A program made the position numbers and the translations under genes. Of a stretch of 29,474 nt of DNA, positions 7,149-16,016 are shown piece after piece. Positions within the stretch are counted from its first letter, which is position 1, and each line of letters starts with the position of its first letter. This DNA comes from JAAYBQ01 sp035403465 (GTDB taxonomy: Bacteria > Spirochaetota > UBA4802 > UBA5550). A model generated the notes under the pieces. It was not told the origin of the DNA. It searched no databases and saw nothing but the letters and a program-made list of their open reading frames with translations. The DNA is taken from contig DAONFG010000038.1 in assembly GCA_035403465.1 (NCBI GenBank), positions 1-29,474 of the forward strand, given 5' to 3'.

Positions 7149-9038
7149 ATGAGTAAAAAAATATTCAGCATGATCGCTGTATCATGCGCAATAATTGTTT
7201 CAGCTGCGTCACTGCATGCCCAGGAAACATCAGGGGGCGATGCGGATGTAATCACTAAGTCAAAGTCTGCCAGTGACGCGATAATTATCACAGGCAGAAG
7301 GTATGAGTCCTCCGTGCTTAAAGAAGGGAAGTCTGTTACTGTTATTACTGAGGAGGAGATAAAAAGTTCCGGGAAGGATGATGTATCGCAGGTGCTTGAA
7401 ACTGTTCCCGGTATTTCTATCAGCAGGGAGGGAACAGAAGGCGGCCTTGCTTATATCTTTATGCGGGGATCAGAGGGGTGTAATGTCCTGGTAATGATCG
7501 ATGGAGTAAAGATCGGCGACCCGTCATCCACAGACAGCAGGTTTGATTTTTCCCTGATAAAAACCGAAAGCATCGAACGGATAGAAATTGTAAGGGGATC
7601 AATGAGCAGTCTTTACGGTTCTGAGGCATCGGGGGGTGTTATTAATATCATAACAAAGAAAGGGGAGGGGAACTCTGTTGCGTTAAAATTTACAGGGGGT
7701 ATGTACAATTCATTCTCACAGTCAGTCACAGTAAGTGAAGCCGGCGAAAAGGGGACATTTTTATTTACAGGTTCTCATTATACTTCAGGGGGAATTTCAA
7801 CAGAGAAGGATATGACCGGTGCGGGCGGTTTTGACGATGACACTACAGAGCAATACGCAGCTTCATGTAAAATGACAGGTAAAATATGGGATAAAACATC
7901 ACTTATGTTCTCCATGAACTATTCGGATAAAAATATGGACCTCGATGGATTCGCCGGTGATGATTCTGATGATAAAGCAGCCAACAGGCTGTTTACCACT
8001 GCCGGGGAATTCCGTCATTCCCCCTTTACATGGTGGGATTACAGGGCCGGGGTATCTTTCATGTCGATGGGGAGAGTTTATGAATTTCCTCCGGACAGTA
8101 CAGCAACTTATGACAGCTCAATTCTCCATGGTCAGTTTCTTAACAGGTTTAATGTTCCTGTTGTCGGTACTTTGAGTATCGGTGTGGAGACAATAAAGGA
8201 ATCGGCAGATACTACATACGGGTCTTTATTTGGATTTACATTTCTTGACAAAAGCGCGACAACATCAAGCGTCTATATACATGATGCATTCTCGCTGAAT
8301 GATATGCTTTTTCTGAATGCTGGTGCAAGGCTTGACAGGCATACTGAATTCGGAAACCACTATACATGGGATGTTTCAGGGGCGTTTATCGTTCCCGTGA
8401 CTGGCACTAAAATCAGGGGATCAGCCGGATCAGCATTCCGGGCCCCGAACCTTTATCAGCTTTATGATGGAAATTATGGTAATACTGATCTTAAACCCGA
8501 AACGAGTTTCGTATATGATGCCGGGCTATATCATGAAATCGTATTCGCTGAAAATACTGCTGCTTTTGAAGGAACATATTTTCACCAGACATATAGAGAT
8601 ATGATAGGATTTACATCCGCATATGATAATATCGATGGAGAAATAAAAATTCAGGGCATTGAACTTGCCTCGTCACTTAAAGTTTCAGGCATCGTGAGTT
8701 TATCATATGCTTATACATACCTGGATTTTATCGAAAATTCAGGAGGGCAGCATTTTCTGAAAAGACCCGGTCATAAACATTCAGCAATACTGAATTTGAC
8801 ACCGTTTACCGGTCTCGGCATGAACCTGTCGTATAATTACACAGGTTCAAGGAACGGAACCCAGGCAATTAAACTTGATCCCTACCACAAAATCGACGCT
8901 AACATCCGTTACAGCTTTAACGAAACACTCACAATAACACTTCGCGGAGAGAATCTTACAGACGCGGACTACATGGACACATACGGCTACAACACTTACG
9001 GCAGGAGCTTTTTCGGAGGTGTGGAGTTGACATTCTGA
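7149..9038 (+). CDS. btuB: TonB-dependent outer-membrane receptor, probably for cobalamin (BtuB-like)
   Basis: 629 residues, close to E. coli BtuB in length. A signal peptide (MSKKIFSMIAVSCAIIV...) is cleaved probably after LHA at residue 24. The plug domain (about residues 40-165) shows EEEIKSSGKDDVSQVLETVPGISI, FMRGSEGCNVLVMIDGVKIGD, and the hallmark IERIEIVRGSMSSLYGSEASGGVINIITKKG. The barrel follows to the end, with GSAFRAPNLYQLYDGNYGNTDLKPETS (typical of the BtuB/colicin receptor group), NLTDADYMDTYGYNTYGRSFFGG and a terminal Phe. The protein imports its ligand across the outer membrane using TonB energy. Vitamin B12 as ligand is inferred from the cobalamin riboswitch upstream plus the BtuB-like barrel motifs. 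No BtuFCD or TonB/ExbBD genes are in the window. The start ATG follows CCGGAGAAAAGC. A strong terminator follows. Confidence 0.92.
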   Translation: MSKKIFSMIAVSCAIIVSAASLHAQETSGGDADVITKSKSASDAIIITGRRYESSVLKEGKSVTVITEEEIKSSGKDDVSQVLETVPGISISREGTEGGLAYIFMRGSEGCNVLVMIDGVKIGDPSSTDSRFDFSLIKTESIERIEIVRGSMSSLYGSEASGGVINIITKKGEGNSVALKFTGGMYNSFSQSVTVSEAGEKGTFLFTGSHYTSGGISTEKDMTGAGGFDDDTTEQYAASCKMTGKIWDKTSLMFSMNYSDKNMDLDGFAGDDSDDKAANRLFTTAGEFRHSPFTWWDYRAGVSFMSMGRVYEFPPDSTATYDSSILHGQFLNRFNVPVVGTLSIGVETIKESADTTYGSLFGFTFLDKSATTSSVYIHDAFSLNDMLFLNAGARLDRHTEFGNHYTWDVSGAFIVPVTGTKIRGSAGSAFRAPNLYQLYDGNYGNTDLKPETSFVYDAGLYHEIVFAENTAAFEGTYFHQTYRDMIGFTSAYDNIDGEIKIQGIELASSLKVSGIVSLSYAYTYLDFIENSGGQHFLKRPGHKHSAILNLTPFTGLGMNLSYNYTGSRNGTQAIKLDPYHKIDANIRYSFNETLTITLRGENLTDADYMDTYGYNTYGRSFFGGVELTF

Positions 9039-9046
9039 TGCATGCC

Positions 9047-9079
9047 ATGAGCAAGGGGCTGCGCCCCTTGCTCATCTTT
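9047..9079 (+). terminator. Rho-independent terminator after the btuB-like gene
   Basis: A perfect 12-bp stem (ATGAGCAAGGGG at 9047-9058 with CCCCTTGCTCAT at 9064-9075) around CTGCG is followed by CTTTT. The GC-rich upper stem and short loop are typical; the U tract is short. Outer GCATG/CATGC arms extend the inverted repeat. Confidence 0.8.
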
Positions 9080-9139
9080 TCATGCGAAGAGAGAAAATAT
9101 TGTATTGTTATTTTATAAAAAAAGCAGTATTATTAACCC

Positions 9140-10210
9140 ATGAAAAATCTCCCGGAATTACTCAGAAAAAACGAAGACTGGCTCATGGAGCAGGTGCTTG
9201 GTTACTCGCGAAGGCAGGGATACACAAAATATACCTCGACCCTTAAAGAGGCATGGCGCATATCCATACAGGGCCTTACTGATGCAATCTCTTCTGCCGT
9301 TGAAACAGGCAGGGACCTTGAACTTACACCGGATGAGGATTATACCGGTGACCCTGTAACTCAGTTTGGTATAATTGAGGCCAAAAAACACAGGGAGCGC
9401 GGCATTTCGCTGTCCATGTTCCTGGGTCTCTTCAAGTATTACAGGGAATCATACTACGACCTTATTAAAGATCAGGATTATCCGAAGGATGAAAGGGATC
9501 GAACCCTGGTTTTCCTTTCGCGCGCATTTGACAGGATTGAAACAGGTTTTTCTTCTGAATGGTCTCAGTTGGGTGATGAGGCAAGACTTCAGGAGCTTAT
9601 GGAAACAAACCGCTACATGACAAATGAAAAGAACATGTACCTTACCGTGGCCGAAAGTATTGCCAGCACGGTATTTGTTACTGACACTGCCGGGCGGGTT
9701 ACATACATAAACACTGCTGCTTCAAAAATGCTTGGACTCTCCCCTGTGCCAGGCGGCTACTATTACAACAGGGAAAACATTGATGTGCACCTGCCGGACT
9801 GGATAAACCTGCAGGTTGAATGGTTTACTACTAATGCTATGACGGAAAAATTTTTTGAATCTGTTTCCGGCGACAGGTATTACCATGGAAGGATCGCATC
9901 AATGGCGGATGTCAGCGGAAAATACTCCGGTGCAGTAATTATTCTTAATGATGTTACAGAACTGAAATTTGCCGAACAGCAGATACGCATCCAGCGTGAT
10001 GAGCTTGAACAGGTCCTTCATGAACTTAAAGTGCTTCACGGTATACTGCCGATCTGTGCAAACTGCAAAAAAATCAGGAACGATAAGGGTGGATGGGACC
10101 ATGTTGAAGTATATATGCGCGACCATACGGACGCCGAGTTCAGTCATGGACTTTGTCCCGAATGTGCTGAAAAGTTATACCCGGGAATGAACCTGAAACG
10201 GCATAAATAA
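9140..10210 (+). CDS. PAS-domain sensor with RsbRD-like N-terminus and a CxxC...CxxC tail
   Basis: 356 residues, soluble. Residues about 1-150 form a helical sensory domain resembling the RsbRD/globin-like N-terminus (EDWLMEQVLGYSRRQGYTKYTS, then GIIEAKKHRERGISLSMFLGLFKYYRESY). Residues about 165-280 are a PAS domain (VAESIASTVFVTDTAGRVTYINTAASKMLGL ... VIILNDVTELKFAEQQ), followed by a short coiled coil. The C-terminus has LPICANCKKIRNDKGGWDHVE and then SHGLCPECAEKLYPG. This four-Cys tail is found at the end of many PAS, kinase and response-regulator proteins and is probably a zinc site. There is no kinase, GGDEF or other known output, so the signal must pass to a partner. No Shine-Dalgarno sequence is obvious before the ATG. 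It lies between two terminators and is probably monocistronic. Confidence 0.85.
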   Translation: MKNLPELLRKNEDWLMEQVLGYSRRQGYTKYTSTLKEAWRISIQGLTDAISSAVETGRDLELTPDEDYTGDPVTQFGIIEAKKHRERGISLSMFLGLFKYYRESYYDLIKDQDYPKDERDRTLVFLSRAFDRIETGFSSEWSQLGDEARLQELMETNRYMTNEKNMYLTVAESIASTVFVTDTAGRVTYINTAASKMLGLSPVPGGYYYNRENIDVHLPDWINLQVEWFTTNAMTEKFFESVSGDRYYHGRIASMADVSGKYSGAVIILNDVTELKFAEQQIRIQRDELEQVLHELKVLHGILPICANCKKIRNDKGGWDHVEVYMRDHTDAEFSHGLCPECAEKLYPGMNLKRHK

Positions 10211-10233
10211 AAAAGGCGCCTTCCGGCGCCTTT
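10211..10233. terminator. Bidirectional terminator between the PAS sensor and the symporter
   Basis: AAAGGCGCC and GGCGCCTTT are perfect arms around TTCC. Read on the minus strand the hairpin is followed by seven T residues, so it is strongest for the symporter gene (10252-11709, -). On the plus strand only three T follow, but the run of A before the stem pairs with them. It serves both convergent genes. Confidence 0.88.
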
Positions 10234-10251
10234 GCTGTCAGACTGGAATGT

Positions 10252-11709
10252 TTAGATTCCTGTAAAGGCCTTGTCCACCAGTTCTTTTTCAGGCGGCTTT
10301 GTGAAGATAGTTACAACAGGTATTATAATGAAAGGAACGATCATCGCGATTGAAGCGGCAATCGGTGAATTGGCCGGGCCAAGCACAAAAAAGAGTGTTA
10401 TGCTGGTTGCAAGGCCGGAGACCATTCCACATGCAGCGCCCGCAAGTGTTGCTCTCTTCCAGTATAAACCGTAGATGTATGCTGCCATAAATGTTCCCGA
10501 AATAGCACCCCATGCAAGCGACATCAGTGTTACAATTATAGCGAATTCGTAGCGTGCTATAAAATATGAGATAACAATAAAAAGAACGCTCAGGAACCTC
10601 ATCATTGCAACAGAGTTCTCTGTGGAGACCTGTGTGTTTACATGACCTTTATAGAGGTCTACAGCGATCGCGGATGATGATACCAGTACAAGAGATGCGA
10701 GTGTTGACATGGATGCCGAGAGTACCAAAAGGAGAATCAGGGCCATCAATCCTGCGGGCAGGTAGGTTGTGAGGAGCGTTGGTACAATCCTGTCAACAGC
10801 CGGTGCGCCGTTCACCATGGGTATCTTGTCCATAAATACATGGGCCATAGAACCGGTAAAATATGCCGCAAATCCGATAATGAGTGAAAATCCGAACGTG
10901 GCGATTGCAGCCCTGGTTATAACCTTCTCGTTTTTTACGGCGTAGAATTTCTGCACCATCTGCGGAAGTCCCCATGGTCCAAATGAAGTCATAAATACAA
11001 CACCTGCAAGGAGCAGCATTGACGGTCTTTTTTCGACCGGCACATGGGCATTATAACCGGCTGTTATTTTGGCTATACTCTCTGTGATTCCGCCACCCTG
11101 GTATGTGAATACGCTAACCAGGGCAAGTGAACCGGCAATCATTATAAGACCCTGTATAAAGTCTGTGAGTGTAATCGCAAAGTAGCCTCCAAGTACAAGG
11201 TAAATACCCGTAATGCCTATCATTATAAGAAGGGCCAGGTCATATGAAATATGAAAGTTCGCCTCAAAGAGGTGGCTCAGGCCTTTGAAAACTGAAGCTG
11301 AATAAGGGGTAAGAAATACAAAGATAACTACAGCAGAGAACATCTTTGTGTATTTTCCCTTGTACCTCTCCTGTAAAAATTCCGGCATTGTCATTACGTC
11401 AAGGTTCTGTGTCATGATCCTGGTTCTGCGGCCAAGCACCATCCATGCAAGGAAACCGCCGATGACTGCATTTCCTGCGGCAACCCACAGCGAGTTAAGT
11501 CCGAATCCCCATCCGAATTTACCCGCGAATCCTACAAAAGCAACAGCTGAAAAATAGGTTGTCCCGTATGCAAGTGCGGAAATCCAGGGGCCTATTGTTC
11601 TTCCGCCAAGGAAGAAATCGTTTAATGAAGTTGTCTTTTTCATTCCCCACACGCCGATTCCGATCATCACCGCGAAGAAAATGACAAGTAGTACAATTGA
11701 AAATGTCAT
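10252..11709 (-). CDS. Sodium:solute symporter (SSS family)
   Basis: 485 residues with about 13 hydrophobic segments, the usual topology of the SSS (PutP/PanF/SGLT) family of Na+-coupled uptake systems in the inner membrane. Family signs are the N-terminal helix followed by the SLNDFFLGGRTIGPWISALAYGTTYFSA loop (TM1-TM2 motif), GFAGKFGWGFGLNSLW, LDVMTMPEFLQERY before TM4, and VLGGYFAITLTDFIQGLIMI (TM6). The substrate cannot be told from the sequence; proline, pantothenate, sugars and short-chain acids are all served by this family. The start ATG follows GAGGTTTTAA. A minus-strand TATAAT at 11733-11738 would give a short leader. Divergent from the DUF2461 gene and ended by the terminator at 10211-10233. 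Confidence 0.92.
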   Translation of the reverse strand: MTFSIVLLVIFFAVMIGIGVWGMKKTTSLNDFFLGGRTIGPWISALAYGTTYFSAVAFVGFAGKFGWGFGLNSLWVAAGNAVIGGFLAWMVLGRRTRIMTQNLDVMTMPEFLQERYKGKYTKMFSAVVIFVFLTPYSASVFKGLSHLFEANFHISYDLALLIMIGITGIYLVLGGYFAITLTDFIQGLIMIAGSLALVSVFTYQGGGITESIAKITAGYNAHVPVEKRPSMLLLAGVVFMTSFGPWGLPQMVQKFYAVKNEKVITRAAIATFGFSLIIGFAAYFTGSMAHVFMDKIPMVNGAPAVDRIVPTLLTTYLPAGLMALILLLVLSASMSTLASLVLVSSSAIAVDLYKGHVNTQVSTENSVAMMRFLSVLFIVISYFIARYEFAIIVTLMSLAWGAISGTFMAAYIYGLYWKRATLAGAACGMVSGLATSITLFFVLGPANSPIAASIAMIVPFIIIPVVTIFTKPPEKELVDKAFTGI

Positions 11710-11732
11710 TTAAAACCTCTTTTTTATTTGAT

Positions 11733-11738
11733 ATTATA
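11733..11738 (-). promoter_or_regulatory. Candidate -10 box for the symporter gene
   Basis: A perfect TATAAT on the minus strand lies 23 bases before the symporter start codon, which would place transcription initiation about 17 bases upstream of the ATG and just before the GAGG binding site. No TTGACA-like -35 stands at the right spacing. Confidence 0.35.
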
Positions 11739-11854
11739 CTTGTTTGTGAAGCGTGCCTGGCAGACAATATGCACTGGAGTCATGTTATCTGCGGTTTTTT
11801 ATTGAATAAACAGATTATTGCTTTTGTCAATACTAAAATTTTTAGAGGTGGTTT

Positions 11855-12550
11855 ATGAAACAGCCGGGAAATGGTATTTTCAGCGGATTTTCACGGGATT
11901 CTGTAAAATTTTTTTCCGGGCTTGAGGCGAATAACAGCAAACCATGGTTCGAGGCAAACAGGCAGAGGTACAATGAACTTTACGATTCATTTACCGGCCT
12001 GGTACTGGCAATGAACGAAACCATGCTCTCCATTGATCCGCAATTCGAGATTCAACCCAAAAAAGTCATATCACGCATTTACAGGGATATAAGGTTCTCC
12101 AGGGATAAGACTCCTTACAAAACATGCGCCTGGTTCACATTTAAGCGTCCGGGTGTTGACATGAACGAGTTTCCCGTATATTTTTTTGAACTCTCTGCAG
12201 GCATGTACAGGTACGGCATGGGATTTTACTCTGCGACAAAGAGGGCGCTGGACTCATACAGGTCAGGGATACAGAAGGAAACGCAGGAGTTTACTGTGAT
12301 GATCAAGTCCCTTGAAAAGAAAAAGTTTATGGCGGAAGGGGAGATGTATAAGCGCAGGATTGACAATGACCTGCCGGAAGAACTGCAGGACTGGTTCCAG
12401 AGGAAGAACCTCTTCTTCATGAAGACCTGCAGTATTGATGAGAACATCTACTCGCATGGAATCGTGAAGGTGCTGCAGAAGGACTTCGTGACGCTCGTGC
12501 CATTCTACAGGTTCCTGGTGTGTGCCATTGCAGGCAGGCAGCTTTTCTGA
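11855..12550 (+). CDS. DUF2461 (TIGR02453) family protein
   Basis: 231 residues, close to the family norm of about 220. Characteristic elements are FFSGLEANNSKPWFEANRQRYNE near the N-terminus, then KKVISRIYRDIRFSRDKTPYKTCAWF, and the FELSAGMYRYGMGFYSATKRALDSYR segment, which together mark the widespread DUF2461 family. The function is unknown; the conserved Arg/Lys-Asp cluster (RIYRDIRFSRDKTPYK) is the likely active or binding site. No signal peptide. The start ATG is preceded by AGAGGTGG. It stands alone: divergent from the symporter and convergent with the por operon (78 bases between stops). Confidence 0.9.
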   Translation: MKQPGNGIFSGFSRDSVKFFSGLEANNSKPWFEANRQRYNELYDSFTGLVLAMNETMLSIDPQFEIQPKKVISRIYRDIRFSRDKTPYKTCAWFTFKRPGVDMNEFPVYFFELSAGMYRYGMGFYSATKRALDSYRSGIQKETQEFTVMIKSLEKKKFMAEGEMYKRRIDNDLPEELQDWFQRKNLFFMKTCSIDENIYSHGIVKVLQKDFVTLVPFYRFLVCAIAGRQLF

Positions 12551-12628
12551 ACTGCTGCCGGTTCCTCTCCATTGCTTCGGGGATCAGTGCCTGGTCCGTC
12601 CGGAAAGAACAGGGGTCCCGCAGAATTT

Positions 12629-13546
12629 TTATTTTATATGCTGCCTGGTATTCTGCCAGTAACTGTCCACCGCATCCTGTATCTCTGCTATTACCTTTTC
12701 ATTGCGATGCGGACTGAACAGGTGCGCGTAGCGTCCCTGTGTCTTTAAATACTCTTCAACTGGAATCCTTTCCGGGATCTTTGTGTGTATGATCCTTTCT
12801 TCGAAATATTCTTTTAGGGGCCATATGCCGGTTTTAACTGCAAGTTTAGCTATATTGACAGTTTCACATGGTTCAAAATGCCAGTTGGTAGGGCAGGGCG
12901 CAAGCGTGAGAAACATTTTCGGCCCCTTGAGTTTCATGGACTTTTCAACTTTGTGTGCCAGGTCCGCAGGTTCTGCAGCTGTAACTGTTGCGGCATAAAC
13001 AGGCCTGTTTGCAGTCCATATGGCGAAGAGGTCCTTTTTGTTCCCGGTGTATCCCGAACCGTGCATGCCTGTCGCGGTGCGCGCGCCGTGCGGTGTTGCG
13101 GAGGATTCCTGGTGGCCGGTGTTGCCGTAGCCCTCGTTGTCGTAGCAGATATAGTAAAAGTCCAGGCCCCTGTCCATTGCTGCTGATGCCGCCGAGAGCC
13201 CCATGCCGTATGCAGAACCGTCACCGGCCAGCACAACCACCTTCATGTCCATGGCGCTGCTGATTTTTTTTCTTTTGATCAGTATGTCGAGTGCGTTGCG
13301 TATTCCCTGTGCCCCTGCGGGTGCAGAGGCCATGGATGTGTATAGCCACGATCCGCCGAACGGGGTAAATGGCCAGATCGAGAGCATTGTCATGCATCCC
13401 GCGGCATTTACAATTACTGTATTTTCTCCAAGAATATTGAATATTATTTTAAGAGATTCAATTGCGCCGCACCCTGCACAGGCCGATGTACCGGGGGACA
13501 TCACGGTTGCAGTCGCAATATCTTTTATGTTGAAAGGTTGTGTCAT
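12629..13546 (-). CDS. porB: 2-oxoacid:ferredoxin oxidoreductase, beta (ThDP-binding) subunit
   Basis: 305 residues, the size of PorB. It binds thiamine diphosphate and the proximal [4Fe-4S] cluster of the complex that oxidises pyruvate (or a related 2-oxoacid) and CoA to acyl-CoA, CO2 and reduced ferredoxin. Visible: the cluster Cys pair in GTSACAGCGAIESLK, GENTVIVNAAGCMTMLS, and the ThDP motif beginning GDGSAYGMGLSAASAAMDRG and ending YDNEGYGNTGHQESSATPHGA. The start chosen is the ATG at 13546, preceded by GAGGTTTAAC; the ATG at 13558 would cover that site. The gene is the last of the operon gamma-delta, alpha, beta. The gap to alpha is 137 bases and carries a repeat element, unlike the few bases usual in por operons. 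Pyruvate is the likeliest substrate; 2-oxoisovalerate cannot be excluded. Confidence 0.93.
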   Translation of the reverse strand: MTQPFNIKDIATATVMSPGTSACAGCGAIESLKIIFNILGENTVIVNAAGCMTMLSIWPFTPFGGSWLYTSMASAPAGAQGIRNALDILIKRKKISSAMDMKVVVLAGDGSAYGMGLSAASAAMDRGLDFYYICYDNEGYGNTGHQESSATPHGARTATGMHGSGYTGNKKDLFAIWTANRPVYAATVTAAEPADLAHKVEKSMKLKGPKMFLTLAPCPTNWHFEPCETVNIAKLAVKTGIWPLKEYFEERIIHTKIPERIPVEEYLKTQGRYAHLFSPHRNEKVIAEIQDAVDSYWQNTRQHIK

Positions 13547-13579
13547 GTTAAACCTCATCTGTTTTTAAATTCTATTACC

Positions 13580-13671
13580 AGGGAGGGGGATTTGTAGTAA
13601 AGCAAACAGCATATTGTTCATGTCCTGATAAAATCCTCCGGCCTGTCGGCCACCTCCTTTGATAAAGGAGG
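13580..13671. repeat. REP-like repeat element inside the por operon
   Basis: The right part, AAATCCTCCGGCCTG followed by CGGCC and CCTCCTTT...TAAAGGAGG (13631-13671), matches 23740-23780 with about four differences in 40 bases. The left part has GGGAGGGGGATTTGT (13580-13594), the same end sequence as the partner arm at 23677-23690 and roughly the inverse of AAATCCTCC. On the mRNA (minus strand) it forms the perfect hairpin CCTCCTTTATCAAAGGAGG. It lies between the alpha and beta genes of one operon. Confidence 0.75.
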
Positions 13672-13683
13672 AATAATTTCCGG

Positions 13684-14910
13684 TTATAGTATATTTCCCG
13701 CAATTCTCTGCATCTTTTCAACCTGCTCAAGTTCATCTTTTTTAAAAATGAGCCTGGGCTGCGGAGTTTTTCCGGTGCTGAGTGCCTCTTCCAGCTCACA
13801 GGCCATTTCGTAAAAATCATCAGGGGTGATGTCAAGTCCGCCGAGTCCCGCAACATATGATGCAAGTAAAGGAGTCTGTGTCTTTTCCCCGTATAATGCT
13901 GCAGCGGTTTCTGTGTGCAGAATTCCGCCCCTGCCCATTGATATGTTCTGATCAATCACCGCTGCTGCCCTGACAGAACGCAATGCTCTCCTGATTTCAT
14001 TCTCAGGAAACGGGCGGAATAACCTGGGACGCACAAGCCCTATCCTCCAGCCCTCATTCCTCAGGCGGTCTACCGCATCCATCGCCTTTGTCGCGAATGA
14101 ACCTGCCATGACAAAACAATACTCTGCGTCATCCATCATGTATGTTTCAACAGCCCTGTGCATCCTTCCGAAGCAGTTCCTGAACTCTTCCGCGGCCCTG
14201 TTGTATACTTCAAGCCCATTGATCATGGCAAGGTGGCACTGGTACCGGAAGTATGAATATGCATCTCCCGTCAGCACTGCACAAGCCCTTGACTGTTCCG
14301 ATCCCCTGTGGAATCCCGTATCAATTAAACCGGGTTCAGGCAGAAACTTTTTCACTGCGTCCTGGCCCGGGATCTCGACAGGCTCCCTGGTGAATGACAG
14401 GTAGAATCCGTCAAGGTTGACGATTACCGGAAGGCGGACATCGCTGTCTTCCGAGATCCTGTATGCAATAAGAACAGTGTCCAGCACCTCCTGGCATGTC
14501 GAACAGTGAATCTGCAGAAAACCGGTATCGCGTGCTCCCAGTACATCGTTGTGGTCCGGTTCAAGTGTCAGGGGAGTTGCAAGTGCGCGTGAAACATTGA
14601 CCATGACAAAGGGTGCGCGCCACCCGGAGACTGTGTATATCATTTCCATCGCATAGAGCAGACCCTGGCTTGACGTGGCAGTGAACACGCGCACACCTGA
14701 TGCTGCAGCGGCCCCTGCGGCGGTGACCATGGAATGCTCGGACTCAAGCATGGTCATGCGGCTGTTCATGGCACCTGAGTCTATCCAGTCTGCAAGTGTT
14801 TCAATAATTTCGGTCTGCGGTGTTATGGGAAATGCCGGTATATAGTCTGCGCATGCAAGGCGTGCGCCCCAGGCTGCGGCAGCGTTTCCGGTAAGGAGTT
14901 TACGTGTCAT
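13684..14910 (-). CDS. porA: 2-oxoacid:ferredoxin oxidoreductase, alpha subunit
   Basis: 408 residues, matching PorA. The N-terminal pyrimidine-binding domain has GNAAAAWGARLACADYIPAFPITPQTEIIE, the ThDP-activating Glu in MLESEHSMVTAAGAAAASGVRVFTATSSQG, and FVMVNVSRALATPLTLEPDHNDVLGARDTGF. The C-terminal domain II shows FVMAGSFATKAMDAVDRLRNEGWRIGLVRPRLFRPFPENEI and AAAVIDQNISMGRGGILHTE. The family's Arg-Pro-Phe-Pro and DQN(I/F)S signatures are intact. The subunit works in the cytoplasm with the beta and the gamma-delta subunits. The start ATG is preceded by only a weak GGGG site, and the gap to the upstream gamma-delta gene is 40 bases. It may be translated after gamma-delta on one message. 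Confidence 0.95.
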   Translation of the reverse strand: MTRKLLTGNAAAAWGARLACADYIPAFPITPQTEIIETLADWIDSGAMNSRMTMLESEHSMVTAAGAAAASGVRVFTATSSQGLLYAMEMIYTVSGWRAPFVMVNVSRALATPLTLEPDHNDVLGARDTGFLQIHCSTCQEVLDTVLIAYRISEDSDVRLPVIVNLDGFYLSFTREPVEIPGQDAVKKFLPEPGLIDTGFHRGSEQSRACAVLTGDAYSYFRYQCHLAMINGLEVYNRAAEEFRNCFGRMHRAVETYMMDDAEYCFVMAGSFATKAMDAVDRLRNEGWRIGLVRPRLFRPFPENEIRRALRSVRAAAVIDQNISMGRGGILHTETAAALYGEKTQTPLLASYVAGLGGLDITPDDFYEMACELEEALSTGKTPQPRLIFKKDELEQVEKMQRIAGNIL

Positions 14911-14950
14911 GATATACCCCGGTTTTCCGGTGCTTTGTTTAATTCAGGCT

Positions 14951-15844
14951 TCATGACGTTTTATGCTCCGGTATTTTTTCGATTGCATGTCCGGGGCAGA
15001 TGGATTTGCAGATCATGCAGCCCTTGCAGTGGCCGTAATCTATAACCGGCAGTCCGGCTGTACCCGCGCTGATGACGCTGTCCGGGCAGTATAATGCACA
15101 TAACATACACCTGCTGCACATGTCCTCTTTTATTGAAGGACGGCAGGTGCGCCATGAACCTGTCCGGTTAAGTGCGCCTGTGCGGCCTTTGTGAATTGCC
15201 GGGACCGACCTGGCTGAATCATGAAGCGGGAGGTCAATCCACCCGGCGCTCCTGAACGGTTCGTTTGAAACATCTAAAGACTCCCGGATAACCGCCGCGT
15301 ACCCGTTCATCCTGTCAAAAACATCAAGCCCGGTTTTTAGATTATCATCAATGCTGCCGGGATCAAGCGAAGCCAGTTCCCCGAGTATTGCCGTTTTCAG
15401 GTTTTTGCGCGATATTACACCGGCCAGCCTGGCAGATGAGGCGGCGCACAGAATACCCGGTGTTTCCGCGTGACCGGTTTCTTTCCGCGGGATGGTGATG
15501 ATTTTTCCGGATGGGACCACGGCCTGCAGCGATTCACCAGTGTGCGAAGAGTTTACAAGAACCATGGTGTGCTCCGTCATGCCCGCAGTGAGTATTTCCG
15601 GGCACACGGCGAAGAGCGAGTCATCTGCAACTACAACAAGGTCCGGCGTGCGGATAATCCCCCGCTCATTTATCCTGTGCTTTGAAGCCCGCACGTATGC
15701 GAATACAGGTGCGCCCCGGCGTTCAGCTCCATACCTCGGTGCATCCTGGACCTCGTACCCCTGGAGAAAAAAGGCGGTACCGAGAATCCGGCTTGCAGTC
15801 TTCATCCCCTGCCCCCCGCGGCCGTGAAAACGTATCCTGTACAT
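14951..15844 (-). CDS. porG: 2-oxoacid:ferredoxin oxidoreductase, fused gamma and delta subunits
   Basis: 297 residues joining two subunits that are separate genes in many archaea and Thermotoga. Residues about 1-185 are the gamma domain (RIRFHGRGGQGMKTASRILG, GYEVQDAPRYGAERRGAPVFAYVRAS, TPDLVVVADDSLF). After a linker, residues about 205-297 are the delta ferredoxin-like domain with two [4Fe-4S] motifs, CSRCMLCALYCP and CKGCMICKSICP. The domain passes electrons from the ThDP active site to external ferredoxin. All eight cluster cysteines are present. First gene of the operon; the ATG follows GGAGGGTCA. The fusion and subunit order are known from some bacteria. Deciding pyruvate versus branched-chain oxoacid use would need phylogeny. 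Confidence 0.93.
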   Translation of the reverse strand: MYRIRFHGRGGQGMKTASRILGTAFFLQGYEVQDAPRYGAERRGAPVFAYVRASKHRINERGIIRTPDLVVVADDSLFAVCPEILTAGMTEHTMVLVNSSHTGESLQAVVPSGKIITIPRKETGHAETPGILCAASSARLAGVISRKNLKTAILGELASLDPGSIDDNLKTGLDVFDRMNGYAAVIRESLDVSNEPFRSAGWIDLPLHDSARSVPAIHKGRTGALNRTGSWRTCRPSIKEDMCSRCMLCALYCPDSVISAGTAGLPVIDYGHCKGCMICKSICPGHAIEKIPEHKTS

Positions 15845-16016
15845 TGACCCTCCGTTACCCCGGATTGTTCTACGTATAAGGTAACCATGTCCATGGGAAT
15901 GTCAAAGTTTTATGAATCCCGCCGGACAGCCACTTCCTCTTTGAAATAAAAATCGACGATTGGCTGTTTTTTTCCTATCTTATTGCGGTATAGATACCAT
16001 TAATGCAGGATGATAT

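Noticed and set aside
12783..13568. Several plus-strand ORFs (71-121 codons) opposite porB
   Set aside because: They are antisense to secure PorB motifs, Cys/Arg-rich and without binding sites.
13575..13955. Minus-strand ORF (126 codons) across the end of porA and the repeat element
   Set aside because: It overlaps real PorA codons in another frame and runs into repeat DNA; its sequence is unlike a folded protein.
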